Shown here: in pieces, positions 53,680 through 62,498 of the stretch
Layout of the letters: every line of letters begins with the position of its first letter
Numbering within the stretch: position 1 is the first letter of the stretch
NCBI GenBank assembly: GCA_039024895.1
Contig: JBCCPJ010000005.1
Coordinates: forward strand, 1 to 64,000
Length of the DNA: 64,000 bases
DNA from: JAJDOD01 sp039024895
GTDB lineage: Bacteria > Pseudomonadota > Alphaproteobacteria > Rhodobacterales > Rhodobacteraceae
Direction: 5' to 3'
Position numbers and translations under genes: made by a program
Notes under the pieces: generated by a model
What the model was told of the DNA's origin: nothing
The model's database searches: none
What the model saw: the letters and a program-made list of their open reading frames with translations, nothing else

Positions 53680-55211
53680 TCTCAAGCCTCAAAAACTCAA
53701 AGAACTACGACGATCTTTTCACGAAGTTCCGCTGGGATTTGCCCAAGCACGTGAACATGGCTGCGCAATGTTTGGCCGGGCCATCGGATCGCATCGCCAT
53801 TCTCGATCTAAGCGAGCCGACCCAAAAGACCATAACCACCCGCGACCTAAACGCGATGTCGGCGTGCCTTGCAGGCGGGCTTTTGGAAGCCGGCGTCGTG
53901 GCTGGAGACCGGGTTGGTGTTTTGCGTAGCCAGGATATCTGGTGCGCGGCGGCACATTTGGCGATCTGGCGGATCGGTGCTGTCTCCGTCCCGCTCTTCA
54001 AGCTTTTTCAAAGCGCCGCGCTTAAGACACGGATCGAAGATGCGGTGTGCAGCTTTGTGGTGACGGACGAACTTGGCGTGGAGCTTTTGGGCAATCTAGC
54101 GACGCCAATTTTGCCTGAGGCCGGTCTATCGGGCGAACCTGTCTATACATTTGCTGACACGGGCCCCGAAACGCCTGCCTGCTTGATCTTTACCTCGGGC
54201 ACCACCGGTGCGCCAAAGGGGGCGTTGCACGGCCATCGGATGTTGCATGGCCATCTGCCCGGGGTCGAGATGAGTCATGATTTATTGGGTCAGCCGAACG
54301 ACGTCCTTTGGACGCCAGCGGATTGGGCATGGATTGGCGGCTTGTTCGATGTCTTGATGCCAGGTCTTGCACTTGGTGTCCCGGTTGTTGCCGCGCGGAT
54401 GGAAAAGTTCACACCAGAGGCATGCCGCGAAATTCTGCAGCGGGGCGCGGTACGCAACGTGTTTTTCCCACCGACGGCGCTTCGCATATTGAAGGCGGCG
54501 GATTTCAGGTTCGAGGGGCTGCGGTCGGTTGCCAGCGGCGGTGAGCCGCTCGGGGCGGAGATGTTGGCCTGGGGCCGTGATGCGCTCGGCGTGACGATCA
54601 ACGAGTTCTACGGGCAAACCGAGTGCAACATGGTGGCCAGTTCCTGCGACGCGCTTTTTGATCCGCGCCCGGGTGCGATCGGAAAACCTGTGCCGGGATT
54701 CCGTGTTGCGGTGATCGACGAGGCCGGAAATGAAACGATAGGCGAAGGTGATATTGCCGTGCGCCGAGGTGCCGCCTCCATGATGCTCGAATACTGGAAC
54801 AAACCGGCGGAGACGCAAGCGAAGTTCCGTGGCGAATGGCTCATCACCGGGGATCGCGGCGTCATCGAAGACGGGTTTATTCGCTTCGTTGGCCGCGAGG
54901 ATGACGTCATCACCAGCGGTGGATACCGGATCGGTCCGGCGGAGATCGAGGATTGCATCCTGACACATCCCGCTGTGGCAACAGTCGGTGTGGTGGGAAA
55001 GCCGGACGCGCTTCGGACCGAGATCGTTAAGGCCTATGTCGTACTGAAGAGGGGGTCAGCCGCGTCGGAACAGGAATTACAGGACTGGGTGAAAACCCGT
55101 TTGGCCGCCTATTCCTATCCCCGAGAGATCAGCTTTCTCGATGCGTTGCCGATGACCGTCACAGGCAAGGTTATTCGGAAAGACCTGAAAGCGCGCGCGG
55201 CGTCCGAGTAA
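53676..55211 (+). CDS. AMP-dependent acyl-CoA synthetase
   Basis: The 511-aa ANL-superfamily enzyme activates a carboxylic acid to acyl-CoA through acyl-AMP. The P-loop-like motif is LIFTSGTTGAPKGALHGHR, the A5 region NEFYGQTECNM and the core ITGDRGVIEDGFIRFVGRED; the C-terminal Lys in MTVTGKVIRKDLK. The GTG at 53676 is preferred, since the frame before it overlaps the LprI-like gene. The ivd context suggests a short- or branched-chain acid. Confidence 0.9.
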   Translation: MISSLKNSKNYDDLFTKFRWDLPKHVNMAAQCLAGPSDRIAILDLSEPTQKTITTRDLNAMSACLAGGLLEAGVVAGDRVGVLRSQDIWCAAAHLAIWRIGAVSVPLFKLFQSAALKTRIEDAVCSFVVTDELGVELLGNLATPILPEAGLSGEPVYTFADTGPETPACLIFTSGTTGAPKGALHGHRMLHGHLPGVEMSHDLLGQPNDVLWTPADWAWIGGLFDVLMPGLALGVPVVAARMEKFTPEACREILQRGAVRNVFFPPTALRILKAADFRFEGLRSVASGGEPLGAEMLAWGRDALGVTINEFYGQTECNMVASSCDALFDPRPGAIGKPVPGFRVAVIDEAGNETIGEGDIAVRRGAASMMLEYWNKPAETQAKFRGEWLITGDRGVIEDGFIRFVGREDDVITSGGYRIGPAEIEDCILTHPAVATVGVVGKPDALRTEIVKAYVVLKRGSAASEQELQDWVKTRLAAYSYPREISFLDALPMTVTGKVIRKDLKARAASE

Positions 55212-55241
55212 GGGCCGGGCTCGAAAGCCCGACCCCTTCTT
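55212..55241 (+). terminator. Terminator after acyl-CoA synthetase
   Basis: GGGCCGGGCT-CGAA-AGCCCGACCCC forms a strong hairpin with one mismatch directly after the stop, followed by TTCTT. It probably ends the ivd-to-synthetase operon. Confidence 0.6.
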
Positions 55242-55341
55242 AAGGCATCCCGCCTAATGCTTGCATCGCTTTTCGCTGCCTGTCGGCTTCGCCTCCAACG
55301 CGAAAAGCGATACTTTTGTTTTAGGTCAATGGCGGCACGCT

Positions 55342-55734
55342 TTAATGCAACGTCACTGGCGCGTTTGCCTCCGGGATCACGACGATTTGGTGCGTGTCCG
55401 CAAAGATCGGTACACCCGGGCGGTGCGAGCGCAACTCGTTGATCGGGATACCGATATCCTCGAGGAGCCACGCCAAGTACCGCGCTTCCGATACCATGCG
55501 GGCGGCATCATCGGCAATCCAACACACACCGCGCCGCGCGCCATGGCGCCCGACTTTTGCGGACAGACGATCTGGCACGGCGAGGTTGCCGTTGAACCAG
55601 CCGTACAACCGGCGGATTTCGTGATGCCGCCAATCGGTGACATCGAAGGGCGGCAAACGGTGGGACGCTTGGAACAACCCGGGCGCAACACGGCAAGCCG
55701 AGTCGCGACGGGTTTGCGCGAAGCGGATATACAT
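55342..55734 (-). CDS. Conserved-looking protein of unknown function
   Basis: The 130-aa protein is the most plausible of several frames here (for example WRHHEIRRLYGWFNGNLAVPDRL; GVCWIADDAARMVSEARYLAWLLEDIGIPI). It has an AGG-type ribosome site and no signal peptide. It is Arg/Trp-rich and cytosolic. Two other overlapping long frames (one on plus, one on minus) look like its shadows. No function is known. Convergent with the synthetase operon. Confidence 0.6.
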   Translation of the reverse strand: MYIRFAQTRRDSACRVAPGLFQASHRLPPFDVTDWRHHEIRRLYGWFNGNLAVPDRLSAKVGRHGARRGVCWIADDAARMVSEARYLAWLLEDIGIPINELRSHRPGVPIFADTHQIVVIPEANAPVTLH

Positions 55735-55966
55735 GGGAACCTGCCGCCCCTCGCCACGGCGGCCCTTCTTTACGATGAAACATGAGATGAGACGGCACTA
55801 AATGCGCCGGGTCAGCCTTTCTTGGACGAAGTCCATCGGTTTCTCGGGACGCAACACATGGGGTACGCCTCCCTTTCATCTTGAAGGATGGCCGACTTAG
55901 CACAGTGCAAAATTTGCGCAAAGGACTTCTTAAAAATCGGGCACCAAAGCACTATATCTGCAACAG

Positions 55967-56482
55967 ATGTACATACGACCTTGTATCTTGGCGCTCGGTG
56001 TTTTGATCCCGAGTGTAGCATTCGCCACCGATGATGAGCTGGCGAAATATCAAAATATTCTAAAGACTTGCTATGAGAAGGCCGGTGCGGGAGAGGACAT
56101 CGCCCATTGCAAAGGTCAGATGGCGGAGGCGTGCAAGAATGGCGAAGAGGGTGGCTGGTCCACCCTTGGCATGGTCACTTGTACAATGGCCGAAACCCGG
56201 GCGTGGGACCACTATCTGAATGTCGAGTACCGATCCGCCCTCGAAGGTTTGCGCGATATGGACAAAGACGAGGCGGTGCATTTTCCCGAGTTCGCCAACC
56301 GCGCAGACAGTTTGCGGGACGCGCAGCGCGCGTGGATCAGCTTTCGAGACGCCGAATGCGGGCTTGCCTATGCGCTATGGGGCTCTGGCTCGATGCGCAA
56401 TATTGCGGCCAGTGCGTGCCAACTCGATATGACGGCGGCGCGTATCTTGATGCTGAAAAACGTCGGGAGTGAGATGCAATGA
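55967..56482 (+). CDS. LprI/DUF1311-family secreted protein
   Basis: The 171-aa protein has a signal peptide (1-21, AFA-TD) and a DUF1311 domain (KTCYEKAGAGEDIAHCKGQMAEAC ... FRDAECGLAYALWGSGSM ... CQLDMTAARI). Cysteines suggest disulphides, as in LprI. This is the second LprI-like gene in 3 kb. It overlaps the EcsC gene by 4 bp (ATGA). Confidence 0.82.
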   Translation: MYIRPCILALGVLIPSVAFATDDELAKYQNILKTCYEKAGAGEDIAHCKGQMAEACKNGEEGGWSTLGMVTCTMAETRAWDHYLNVEYRSALEGLRDMDKDEAVHFPEFANRADSLRDAQRAWISFRDAECGLAYALWGSGSMRNIAASACQLDMTAARILMLKNVGSEMQ

Positions 56483-57270
56483 CGGAAATTGTCGTGACAC
56501 CAACGGTAAAGGCTGTCCTTGAGGCACAAGACGCCTATCGCGTCGCGCCCCCCGCCCTGTTGCCGCGCACTTTTCGCGCCGTCGCAGGGCCAATGGAAAA
56601 GCTGACCCATAGCCTGATCCCGCCGGAAGTGATCGAAATGGCCATTCGCAGCGCCGATTGGGCGGCAAGCAGCACTATTCGGAATGCGGCAATAGACCAC
56701 GATTTTTCAGATCTTGAGGCTTGTGAAGCGGCGGTCGCCGATGTGCGCCGTTGGGCCATGGGCTATGCGGTGACGGGGGGCGGTGCTGCGGGTGTCTTTG
56801 GGGCATTGGGGTTGATGGTTGACGTTCCCGCGACCGTTGCCCTTGCCCTGCGTACAACGCGGCTCATCGGTCTCAGCTACGGCTTCGGCGCGGCGACGGA
56901 AGCAGAACGCGTCTACATCCTCGATGTGCTACAACTGGCCGGTGCCAATAGTCGCGAGCAGCGCGCGGACGCGATTGATCGTTTGGCCCGTGGTCGGGCC
57001 GCAATGGAAAACAAGGACTGGCAGAAGATTGCGCGCCTCGCTGGACAAACAACGGGATCCGTTGCGGCGACAAAGCGCGTTGCCGCGGTACTTGGAGTGA
57101 ACCTTTCGACCCGAAAAATGGCGCAGCTTGCGCCTGTGATCGGCGCCGCTGTGGCCGCTGGTGTCAATGCGGCATTCCAAAAAGATGTCGCCGATGCGGC
57201 GCAATTTGCCTATCGGGCGCGCTGGTTGGAAGCGAACGAGCGTATCCTCGAAGGACAAACCGGCACCTAA
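56479..57270 (+). CDS. EcsC-family protein
   Basis: The 263-aa protein fits EcsC: an Ala/Gly-rich amphipathic core with MGYAVTGGGAAGVFGALGLMVDVPATVALALRTTRLIGLSYGF-type membrane-associated segments and KRVAAVLGVNLSTRKMAQLAPVIGAAVAAGVNAAF near the end. In Bacillus the name comes from an ABC-linked gene; the function is unknown. Translation is coupled to the LprI-like gene. Confidence 0.82.
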   Translation: MTEIVVTPTVKAVLEAQDAYRVAPPALLPRTFRAVAGPMEKLTHSLIPPEVIEMAIRSADWAASSTIRNAAIDHDFSDLEACEAAVADVRRWAMGYAVTGGGAAGVFGALGLMVDVPATVALALRTTRLIGLSYGFGAATEAERVYILDVLQLAGANSREQRADAIDRLARGRAAMENKDWQKIARLAGQTTGSVAATKRVAAVLGVNLSTRKMAQLAPVIGAAVAAGVNAAFQKDVADAAQFAYRARWLEANERILEGQTGT

Positions 57271-57386
57271 CTCGCCCGCGTCGTATGGTCTCCCCTTGCT
57301 GAAAAAGGCCTCCACGCGTTGACCTGCTACCGGCGGTGCAGTAGCACATCCAACACGTGAAATGCCGAGCCACGAGTCCGGGAGAA

Positions 57387-57758
57387 ATGGCCTTGGAAGA
57401 CCTGCTACGTGAATATCTGCCTATCCTGGTCTTCCTCGGAATCGCAGTCGCTTTGGGTCTTGTGCTGATTTTGGCCGCGGTAATTGTGGCTCCCAAGGAT
57501 GCCGATCCCGAAAAACTCTCGGCCTACGAATGCGGGTTCAACGCATTTGACGATGCCCGGATGAAATTTGACGTAAGATTTTACCTCGTTTCGATCCTGT
57601 TCATCATCTTTGACCTTGAGATTGCATTCTTATTCCCTTGGGCGGTCGCGTTTGGTGATCTCAGCGATGTCGCCTTCTGGTCCATGATGGTTTTCCTGAC
57701 CGTGTTGGCGGCCGGGTTTGCTTATGAGTGGAAAAAAGGTGCGATGGAATGGGAGTGA
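57387..57758 (+). CDS. nuoA: NADH-quinone oxidoreductase subunit A
   Basis: Subunit A of complex I (three membrane helices). The YECGFNAFDDARMKFDVRFYLVSILFIIFDLE signature region is complete and the protein ends in KKGAMEWE. The ATG at 57387 gives 123 aa, but GGAGA only 2-6 bases before it fits better a TTG at 57393 (seven bases away), which would give the family N-terminus EDLLREYLPIL. First gene of the nuo operon. Confidence 0.93.
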   Translation: MALEDLLREYLPILVFLGIAVALGLVLILAAVIVAPKDADPEKLSAYECGFNAFDDARMKFDVRFYLVSILFIIFDLEIAFLFPWAVAFGDLSDVAFWSMMVFLTVLAAGFAYEWKKGAMEWE

Positions 57759-58109
57759 CACGCTTATTGCGTTTATTCGCAATGCCTTAAGTGCCGACCT
57801 TTCTTTTATCCGCTGAAAACCTACTCCACAATGCTTGCGTCGTAACATATCGGTAACGCAGGGATTTTTCGCGGTTTGATGTTGTCTGAACAATGGGACA
57901 AGTGGGCCAAGAGGAAACCAACTGTGTATTCGTTTTCCCGGGATGGCGACAGGTCCTCGCCTTATCGCCCGGTAAGCGCCAAAATCTTTATGCAAATGCC
58001 CCTCGAAGCCAGACTTTATGCCGCGCCCTGAGACACTCGATCCAATTGACCCCGGCAGCGCGGAGGGGTAGGTCATCTTTCAAGCGAACACGCAGGAGGC
58101 TAAGACCCT
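57759..58109. other. Unusually long nuoA-nuoB gap
   Basis: There are 351 bp between nuoA and nuoB, where most relatives have a short gap. The first half is A/T-richer and has no obvious terminator. An internal promoter or a short ORF (see 57879) may be here. nuoB's own ribosome site is GCAGGAGG, a few bases before its ATG. Confidence 0.4.
57879..58031 (+). CDS. Possible 50-aa small protein between nuoA and nuoB
   Basis: ATG at 57879 to TGA at 58031: a basic ORF starting MLSEQWDKWAKRK and ending QMPLEARLYAAP. The ribosome site is poor, and codons AGG/AGA/CCA are rare in the neighbours, so it may be chance. It is listed because it fills an unusual gap in a tightly packed operon. Confidence 0.25.
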   Translation: MLSEQWDKWAKRKPTVYSFSRDGDRSSPYRPVSAKIFMQMPLEARLYAAP

Positions 58110-58643
58110 ATGGGCGTTGCCACAAGTGCCAATACTGCGGGCGCTGACCAAGAGGTCACGACCCGTGCGTTGAATGCGGAGTTGCAGGATAAAGGTTTCC
58201 TCGTCACTTCGACGGACGACATCATTAACTGGGCTCGGACAGGCTCGCTCCACTGGATGACCTTTGGATTGGCCTGTTGCGCGGTTGAGATGATGCATAC
58301 GGCTATGCCGCGTTATGATCTTGAGCGTTTCGGGACAGCGCCGCGCGCGTCGCCGCGCCAGTCTGACCTGATGATCGTGGCGGGCACGCTGACCAATAAA
58401 ATGGCCCCTGCGCTGCGCAAGGTGTACGACCAGATGCCCGAGCCGCGTTACGTGATCTCCATGGGGTCCTGCGCCAATGGCGGCGGGTACTACCACTACA
58501 GCTATTCCGTGGTGCGCGGCTGCGATCGGATCGTGCCGGTCGATGTCTATGTGCCCGGCTGCCCGCCCACGGCTGAAGCCCTGCTGTACGGTATCCTGCA
58601 ATTGCAACGTAAAATCCGCCGCACCGGCACTATTACGCGCTGA
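58110..58643 (+). CDS. nuoB: NADH-quinone oxidoreductase subunit B
   Basis: The 177-aa subunit carries cluster N2: Cys pair in FGLACCAVEMMH, then MGSCANGGGYYHYSYSVVRGCDRIVPVDVYVPGCPPTAEAL. All ligands are present. Longer N-terminal part with little conservation. Followed 9 bp later by nuoC. Confidence 0.97.
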   Translation: MGVATSANTAGADQEVTTRALNAELQDKGFLVTSTDDIINWARTGSLHWMTFGLACCAVEMMHTAMPRYDLERFGTAPRASPRQSDLMIVAGTLTNKMAPALRKVYDQMPEPRYVISMGSCANGGGYYHYSYSVVRGCDRIVPVDVYVPGCPPTAEALLYGILQLQRKIRRTGTITR

Positions 58644-58652
58644 GGAAAGCCT

Positions 58653-59264
58653 ATGTCCGAAGCCCTGAAAGAGCTTGCAGACCACATTGAGGCGAAACGG
58701 CCTGATTGCGTGCTGTCGTCCGAGATTGCCCATGGCGAGTTGACCTTGCACGTGTCGCTGTCGTCGATGCTGAGTTTTGTCGATTTCTTGAAAGCCGACG
58801 GAAATTGCCTGTTTTCAACGCTGATCGACATCACGGGCGTTGATAACCCGTCCCGCGAAGCGCGGTTCGATGTCGTGTATCACTTTCTATCGATGTACCG
58901 GAACCATCGCATTCGTCTGAAGGCGTCAGTTCGCGAAGATGAGATCGTCCCCTCTATCGTTTCGGTGCACCCATCCGCCAACTGGTTTGAGCGCGAAGTA
59001 TTCGACATGTTCGGCATCATCTTCGCCGGTCATCCCGATCTGCGGCGCATTTTGACCGATTATGGTTTCCGCGGGTATCCGCTCCGGAAAGACTTTCCGA
59101 CGACCGGCTATACCGAGGTCCGGTATGACGATGAGCAAAAGCGCGTTGTCTATGAGCCAGTGAGCTTGGTGCAAGAATATCGCCAATTCGATTTTATGAG
59201 CCCTTGGGAAGGCGCGGAATACGTCTTGCCGGGCGATGACAAAGCGGAAGAGGCGGCCAAGTAA
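58653..59264 (+). CDS. nuoC: NADH-quinone oxidoreductase subunit C
   Basis: The 203-aa peripheral-arm subunit has the 30-kDa signature ERE-x-FDMFGI (WFEREVFDMFGI) and GHPDLRRILTDYGFRGYPLRKDFP. It is separate from nuoD, unlike the fused NuoCD of E. coli. Stop and next start share one base (TAATG). Confidence 0.97.
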   Translation: MSEALKELADHIEAKRPDCVLSSEIAHGELTLHVSLSSMLSFVDFLKADGNCLFSTLIDITGVDNPSREARFDVVYHFLSMYRNHRIRLKASVREDEIVPSIVSVHPSANWFEREVFDMFGIIFAGHPDLRRILTDYGFRGYPLRKDFPTTGYTEVRYDDEQKRVVYEPVSLVQEYRQFDFMSPWEGAEYVLPGDDKAEEAAK

Positions 59265-59449
59265 TGCTCGGTGGTAACGTCCTTTGGTTTCTTGTGATCG
59301 GCGTCCTAATCGTTGTGCCATTTTGGAAGCTTCTGCCCCGGTACGGCATCTCGAAGTACTTCGCGTTCCTTGCTGTTTTGCCCGCAATCGCTTTGGTGAT
59401 GCTGTGGATCATGGCGTTCAAGGATGACATTGAAGGTGGCCGCACGTGA
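59264..59449 (+). CDS. Small two-helix membrane protein in nuo operon
   Basis: The 61-aa ORF has two predicted membrane helices (about 5-22 and 31-51) with KLLPRYGISKYFAF between and a charged end. It starts in the nuoC stop (TAATG) and overlaps the next small ORF by 4 bp, so it is almost surely translated. No function is known; it may be an accessory or assembly factor for complex I, or a supernumerary subunit. Confidence 0.7.
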   Translation: MLGGNVLWFLVIGVLIVVPFWKLLPRYGISKYFAFLAVLPAIALVMLWIMAFKDDIEGGRT

Positions 59450-59628
59450 GCGCTGTTTGGCTCTGTTTGGCCGCCGCAGAAGCTGGCGCCCGTTGGCTGC
59501 ACCAGATGCTCGCGGCGTCACCAGCACAAAACAAACTCGCAACCCAATGCCGTGCCCCGCAATACGCGGTGGCCGAAGCAGCTCTGCGCCGTCGTCTTGA
59601 CGGTCGGGGCCAAGGAGGTAGCTCATGA
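59446..59628 (+). CDS. Small ORF between nuoC and nuoD
   Basis: The 60-aa ORF starts with GTG and overlaps its upstream neighbour and nuoD by 4 bp each (GTGA, ATGA). The 176-bp gap it fills and the double coupling favour a real gene. Sequence is Ala-rich with C-terminal Arg/Gly; no domain seen. An AAGGAGG lies within its end and serves nuoD. Confidence 0.45.
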   Translation: MSAVWLCLAAAEAGARWLHQMLAASPAQNKLATQCRAPQYAVAEAALRRRLDGRGQGGSS

Positions 59629-60842
59629 AAGACGGGAATTTTGAAGACGCTCTTACCGGCGAACAGAAAATCCGGAATTTCAATATTAATTTCGGGCCAC
59701 AGCATCCCGCTGCCCACGGCGTTTTGCGCCTTGTTCTGGAGTTGGATGGCGAGATTGTTGAACGGTGCGACCCGCATATCGGGCTGTTGCACCGTGGCAC
59801 AGAGAAGTTGATGGAAAGCAGGACTTACCTGCAAAACCTGCCCTATTTCGACCGGCTCGATTACGTCGCCCCGATGAACCAGGAACATGCCTGGTGCCTC
59901 GCCATCGAAAAGCTGACAGGCGTGGAAGTGCCGCGCCGCGCCTCGCTCATTCGCGTCCTCTATTGCGAGATCGGTCGGATCCTGAACCACATCCTGAACG
60001 TGACCACTCAGGCCATGGATGTGGGCGCGTTGACGCCGCCGCTCTGGGGGTTCGAGGAGCGCGAGAAGCTGATGGTGTTCTACGAACGCGCCTGTGGTGC
60101 CCGTTTGCACGCCGCCTATTTCCGTCCCGGTGGTGTGCATCAGGACCTGCCGCCCGATCTCATCGACGATATTGAGACATGGGCGAACGAGTTTCCGGCT
60201 GTTCTTGACGATATTGACGGCCTGTTGACGGAGAACCGCATCTTCAAGCAGCGCAACGTGGATATTTGCGTGGTTTCCGAGCAGGAAGCGCTTGAATGGG
60301 CGTTTTCCGGGGTGATGGTGCGCGGGTCCGGGATGGCGTGGGACCTCCGGCGTGCGCAGCCCTACGAGTGTTATGACGAATTCGAGTTCCAAATCCCCAT
60401 TGGAAAGAATGGCGACTGTTATGACCGTTATCTCTGCCGGATGCAGGAAATGCGGGAATCGTTGAAGATTATTCACCAGGCGATTGAGAAACTTCGCGCG
60501 CCCGAAGGTCAGGGCGACGTTCTGGCGCGGGGCAAGATCACGCCGCCGTCGCGCTCGGACATGAAAACCTCAATGGAGGCGCTGATCCACCACTTCAAAC
60601 TCTATACGGAGGGGTTCCACGTGCCGGCGGGCGAGGTTTATGCCGCCGTCGAAGCGCCCAAAGGCGAGTTTGGCGTCTATCTCGTGGCGGATGGCACCAA
60701 CAAACCCTACCGCGCCAAGTTGCGCGCCCCGGGCTATCCGCATTTGCAGGCGATGGACCACGTGGCCAAGGGCCATCAATTGGCGGACGTTTCTGCTATC
60801 ATCGGGACGATGGATGTCGTGTTCGGCGAGGTGGATCGGTGA
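59625..60842 (+). CDS. nuoD: NADH-quinone oxidoreductase subunit D
   Basis: The 405-aa 49-kDa subunit lines the quinone site: FGPQHPAAHGVLRLVLELDGE, LHRGTEKLMESRTYLQ, PYFDRLDYVAPMNQEHA and the end DVVFGEVDR are all intact. Normal length. Coupled by overlaps to the ORFs before and after it. Confidence 0.98.
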   Translation: MKDGNFEDALTGEQKIRNFNINFGPQHPAAHGVLRLVLELDGEIVERCDPHIGLLHRGTEKLMESRTYLQNLPYFDRLDYVAPMNQEHAWCLAIEKLTGVEVPRRASLIRVLYCEIGRILNHILNVTTQAMDVGALTPPLWGFEEREKLMVFYERACGARLHAAYFRPGGVHQDLPPDLIDDIETWANEFPAVLDDIDGLLTENRIFKQRNVDICVVSEQEALEWAFSGVMVRGSGMAWDLRRAQPYECYDEFEFQIPIGKNGDCYDRYLCRMQEMRESLKIIHQAIEKLRAPEGQGDVLARGKITPPSRSDMKTSMEALIHHFKLYTEGFHVPAGEVYAAVEAPKGEFGVYLVADGTNKPYRAKLRAPGYPHLQAMDHVAKGHQLADVSAIIGTMDVVFGEVDR

Positions 60843-61189
60843 CGTCGATCGCGACCTTTTTGATCTATGCGACGCTTGGGATTTTGATCCTCGTGGCGTA
60901 TCGGACATTTGTCCAAGGCGCAGAAGCGCAAGGTCATCACGCCGATCAGTTCGACGCCGTCATGGCGGGGCGCTATGCCTTTATGGCGTTTGCCTTTGGA
61001 TGCGCGCTTCTCTCCGGATTGCCTTGGATGATTTTGTCGATGCTCGCTGCGTTTGCGGGGCTCGCATTTTGGGATGCCTATGTCTATGGACAGGCAACCA
61101 AGGAAACCGATCTTCATCTTTACGCCGGTATCGGTGCTATCGTGGTGTTTTTCTTTTACGGCCTGAGCGTCGTCACATCGAAACCTTGA
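60839..61189 (+). CDS. Membrane protein of unknown function in nuo operon
   Basis: The 116-aa ORF starts with GTG in the nuoD end and has about four predicted membrane helices. Ends with GLSVVTSKP. It is 7 bp before nuoE. It is not a known Nuo subunit; it belongs to the accessory ORFs that fill the operon in this lineage. Confidence 0.65.
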   Translation: MTSIATFLIYATLGILILVAYRTFVQGAEAQGHHADQFDAVMAGRYAFMAFAFGCALLSGLPWMILSMLAAFAGLAFWDAYVYGQATKETDLHLYAGIGAIVVFFFYGLSVVTSKP

Positions 61190-61196
61190 GGGACGC

Positions 61197-62324
61197 ATGC
61201 TTCGCAGACTTCACCCTGAACAACCCCAGACCTTCGCGTTTACGCCCGCCAATCAGGCTTGGGCAGAGGCGCAGATCACCAAATATCCTGAGGGTCGGCA
61301 AGCCAGCGCTGTGATCCCGCTCCTTTGGCGCGCACAGGAGCAGGAGGGCTGGGTCACCAAGCCCGTCATCGAATATGTCGCGGCCATGCTCGACATGGCC
61401 TATATCCGAGTTTTGGAAGTGGCGAGCTTCTACTTCATGTTCCAGCTGCAACCTACGGGGTCGATTGCCAATATCCAGGTATGTGGCACAACATCCTGCA
61501 TGATCTGCGGCGCAGAAGACCTCGTTGCGGTTTGTAAGGAAAAGATCGCCGCCAAACCGCACACGCTCTCTGAGGACGGCAAATTTACCTGGGAAGAGGT
61601 CGAGTGCCTCGGCGCATGCGCGAATGCACCGATGGCCCAGATCGGTAAGGACTATTACGAAGACCTGACGACCGACCGTTTTGCGGAGATTTTGGACGAA
61701 CTGGCCGACGGGAAAGTGCCTGTTCCGGGTCCGCAAAACGGGCGCTACGCCGCTGAACCGAAATCTGGATTGACCAGTTTGGCGCAGTATGATGCGGGCA
61801 AGGCACGCTACAATGCCAGCGCCCAGCTTGCCGTGGACATTGGCGAAACGGTCAAACGGATCGATGGCGCGGAGGTCCCGTTGACCACCCCATGGCTTGG
61901 CCGCGCTACCGGGACGGAGAGCCAAACACCCGGTTCTTCGGCTCCGGCTTCAGAGCCGTCGCCAGCGGAGAGCGCCGACCAACCTCCGTCTGCGGAAAAA
62001 ACGGTACCAGTATCGACCGGTGTCGGGCTCAGCGAAGCCGCGCAACCGAAAGGGCTTTCCGAAGCGCGCGGGGGGCAACCAGACGACCTGAAAAAGATCA
62101 AAGGCATCGGTCCAAAGCTTGAGAAACTGCTCCACACGCTTGGGTTTTTTCACTTCGACCAGGTCGCCGGTTGGACGGAAGCTGAAATTGCATGGGTCGA
62201 CGAAAATCTCGAAGGCTTCAAAGGCCGTGTCACGCGGGACGATTGGGTCGCGCAGGCCAAAGTACTCGCGGCGGGTGGTTCGACAGCGTTTTCATCGAAA
62301 GTCGACGAGGGCGACGTCTATTGA
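61197..62324 (+). CDS. nuoE: NADH-quinone oxidoreductase subunit E with C-terminal HhH extension
   Basis: The 24-kDa thioredoxin-fold subunit occupies residues 1 to about 185, with the [2Fe-2S] ligands Cys96, Cys101, Cys137 and Cys141. A Pro/Ser/Glu-rich linker (about 240-290) and a HhH domain (295-374: DDLKKIKGIGPKLEKLL ...) follow. The extra 170 residues are unusual compared with E. coli NuoE (166 aa). The last 80 residues are about 70% identical to the end of the protein encoded at 62499. Confidence 0.95.
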   Translation: MLRRLHPEQPQTFAFTPANQAWAEAQITKYPEGRQASAVIPLLWRAQEQEGWVTKPVIEYVAAMLDMAYIRVLEVASFYFMFQLQPTGSIANIQVCGTTSCMICGAEDLVAVCKEKIAAKPHTLSEDGKFTWEEVECLGACANAPMAQIGKDYYEDLTTDRFAEILDELADGKVPVPGPQNGRYAAEPKSGLTSLAQYDAGKARYNASAQLAVDIGETVKRIDGAEVPLTTPWLGRATGTESQTPGSSAPASEPSPAESADQPPSAEKTVPVSTGVGLSEAAQPKGLSEARGGQPDDLKKIKGIGPKLEKLLHTLGFFHFDQVAGWTEAEIAWVDENLEGFKGRVTRDDWVAQAKVLAAGGSTAFSSKVDEGDVY

Positions 62325-62498
62325 CGAAACCTGCCTAGCGGACGCCTGCGCGGGTAAGCAAGCGGCGGCAGATTACTAATATACAAGCAAAATTCTGCGT
62401 TCTTTTACCAAAGATGAAGCGGGCTCTCGCATAGTTCCCCTTGATTGACAGCCTCCGGTGTGCAGAGTCTGTGACAAAGACGTGGGAGGCCGAAGCTT

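Noticed and set aside
55261..55785. 174-aa plus-strand frame
   Set aside because: Overlaps the more protein-like minus-strand gene at 55342-55734 and has no plausible start or domain.
57893..58147. 84-aa frame in the nuoA-nuoB gap overlapping nuoB
   Set aside because: Arg-rich shadow frame that runs into nuoB; the 50-aa frame at 57879 is the better, still weak, candidate.
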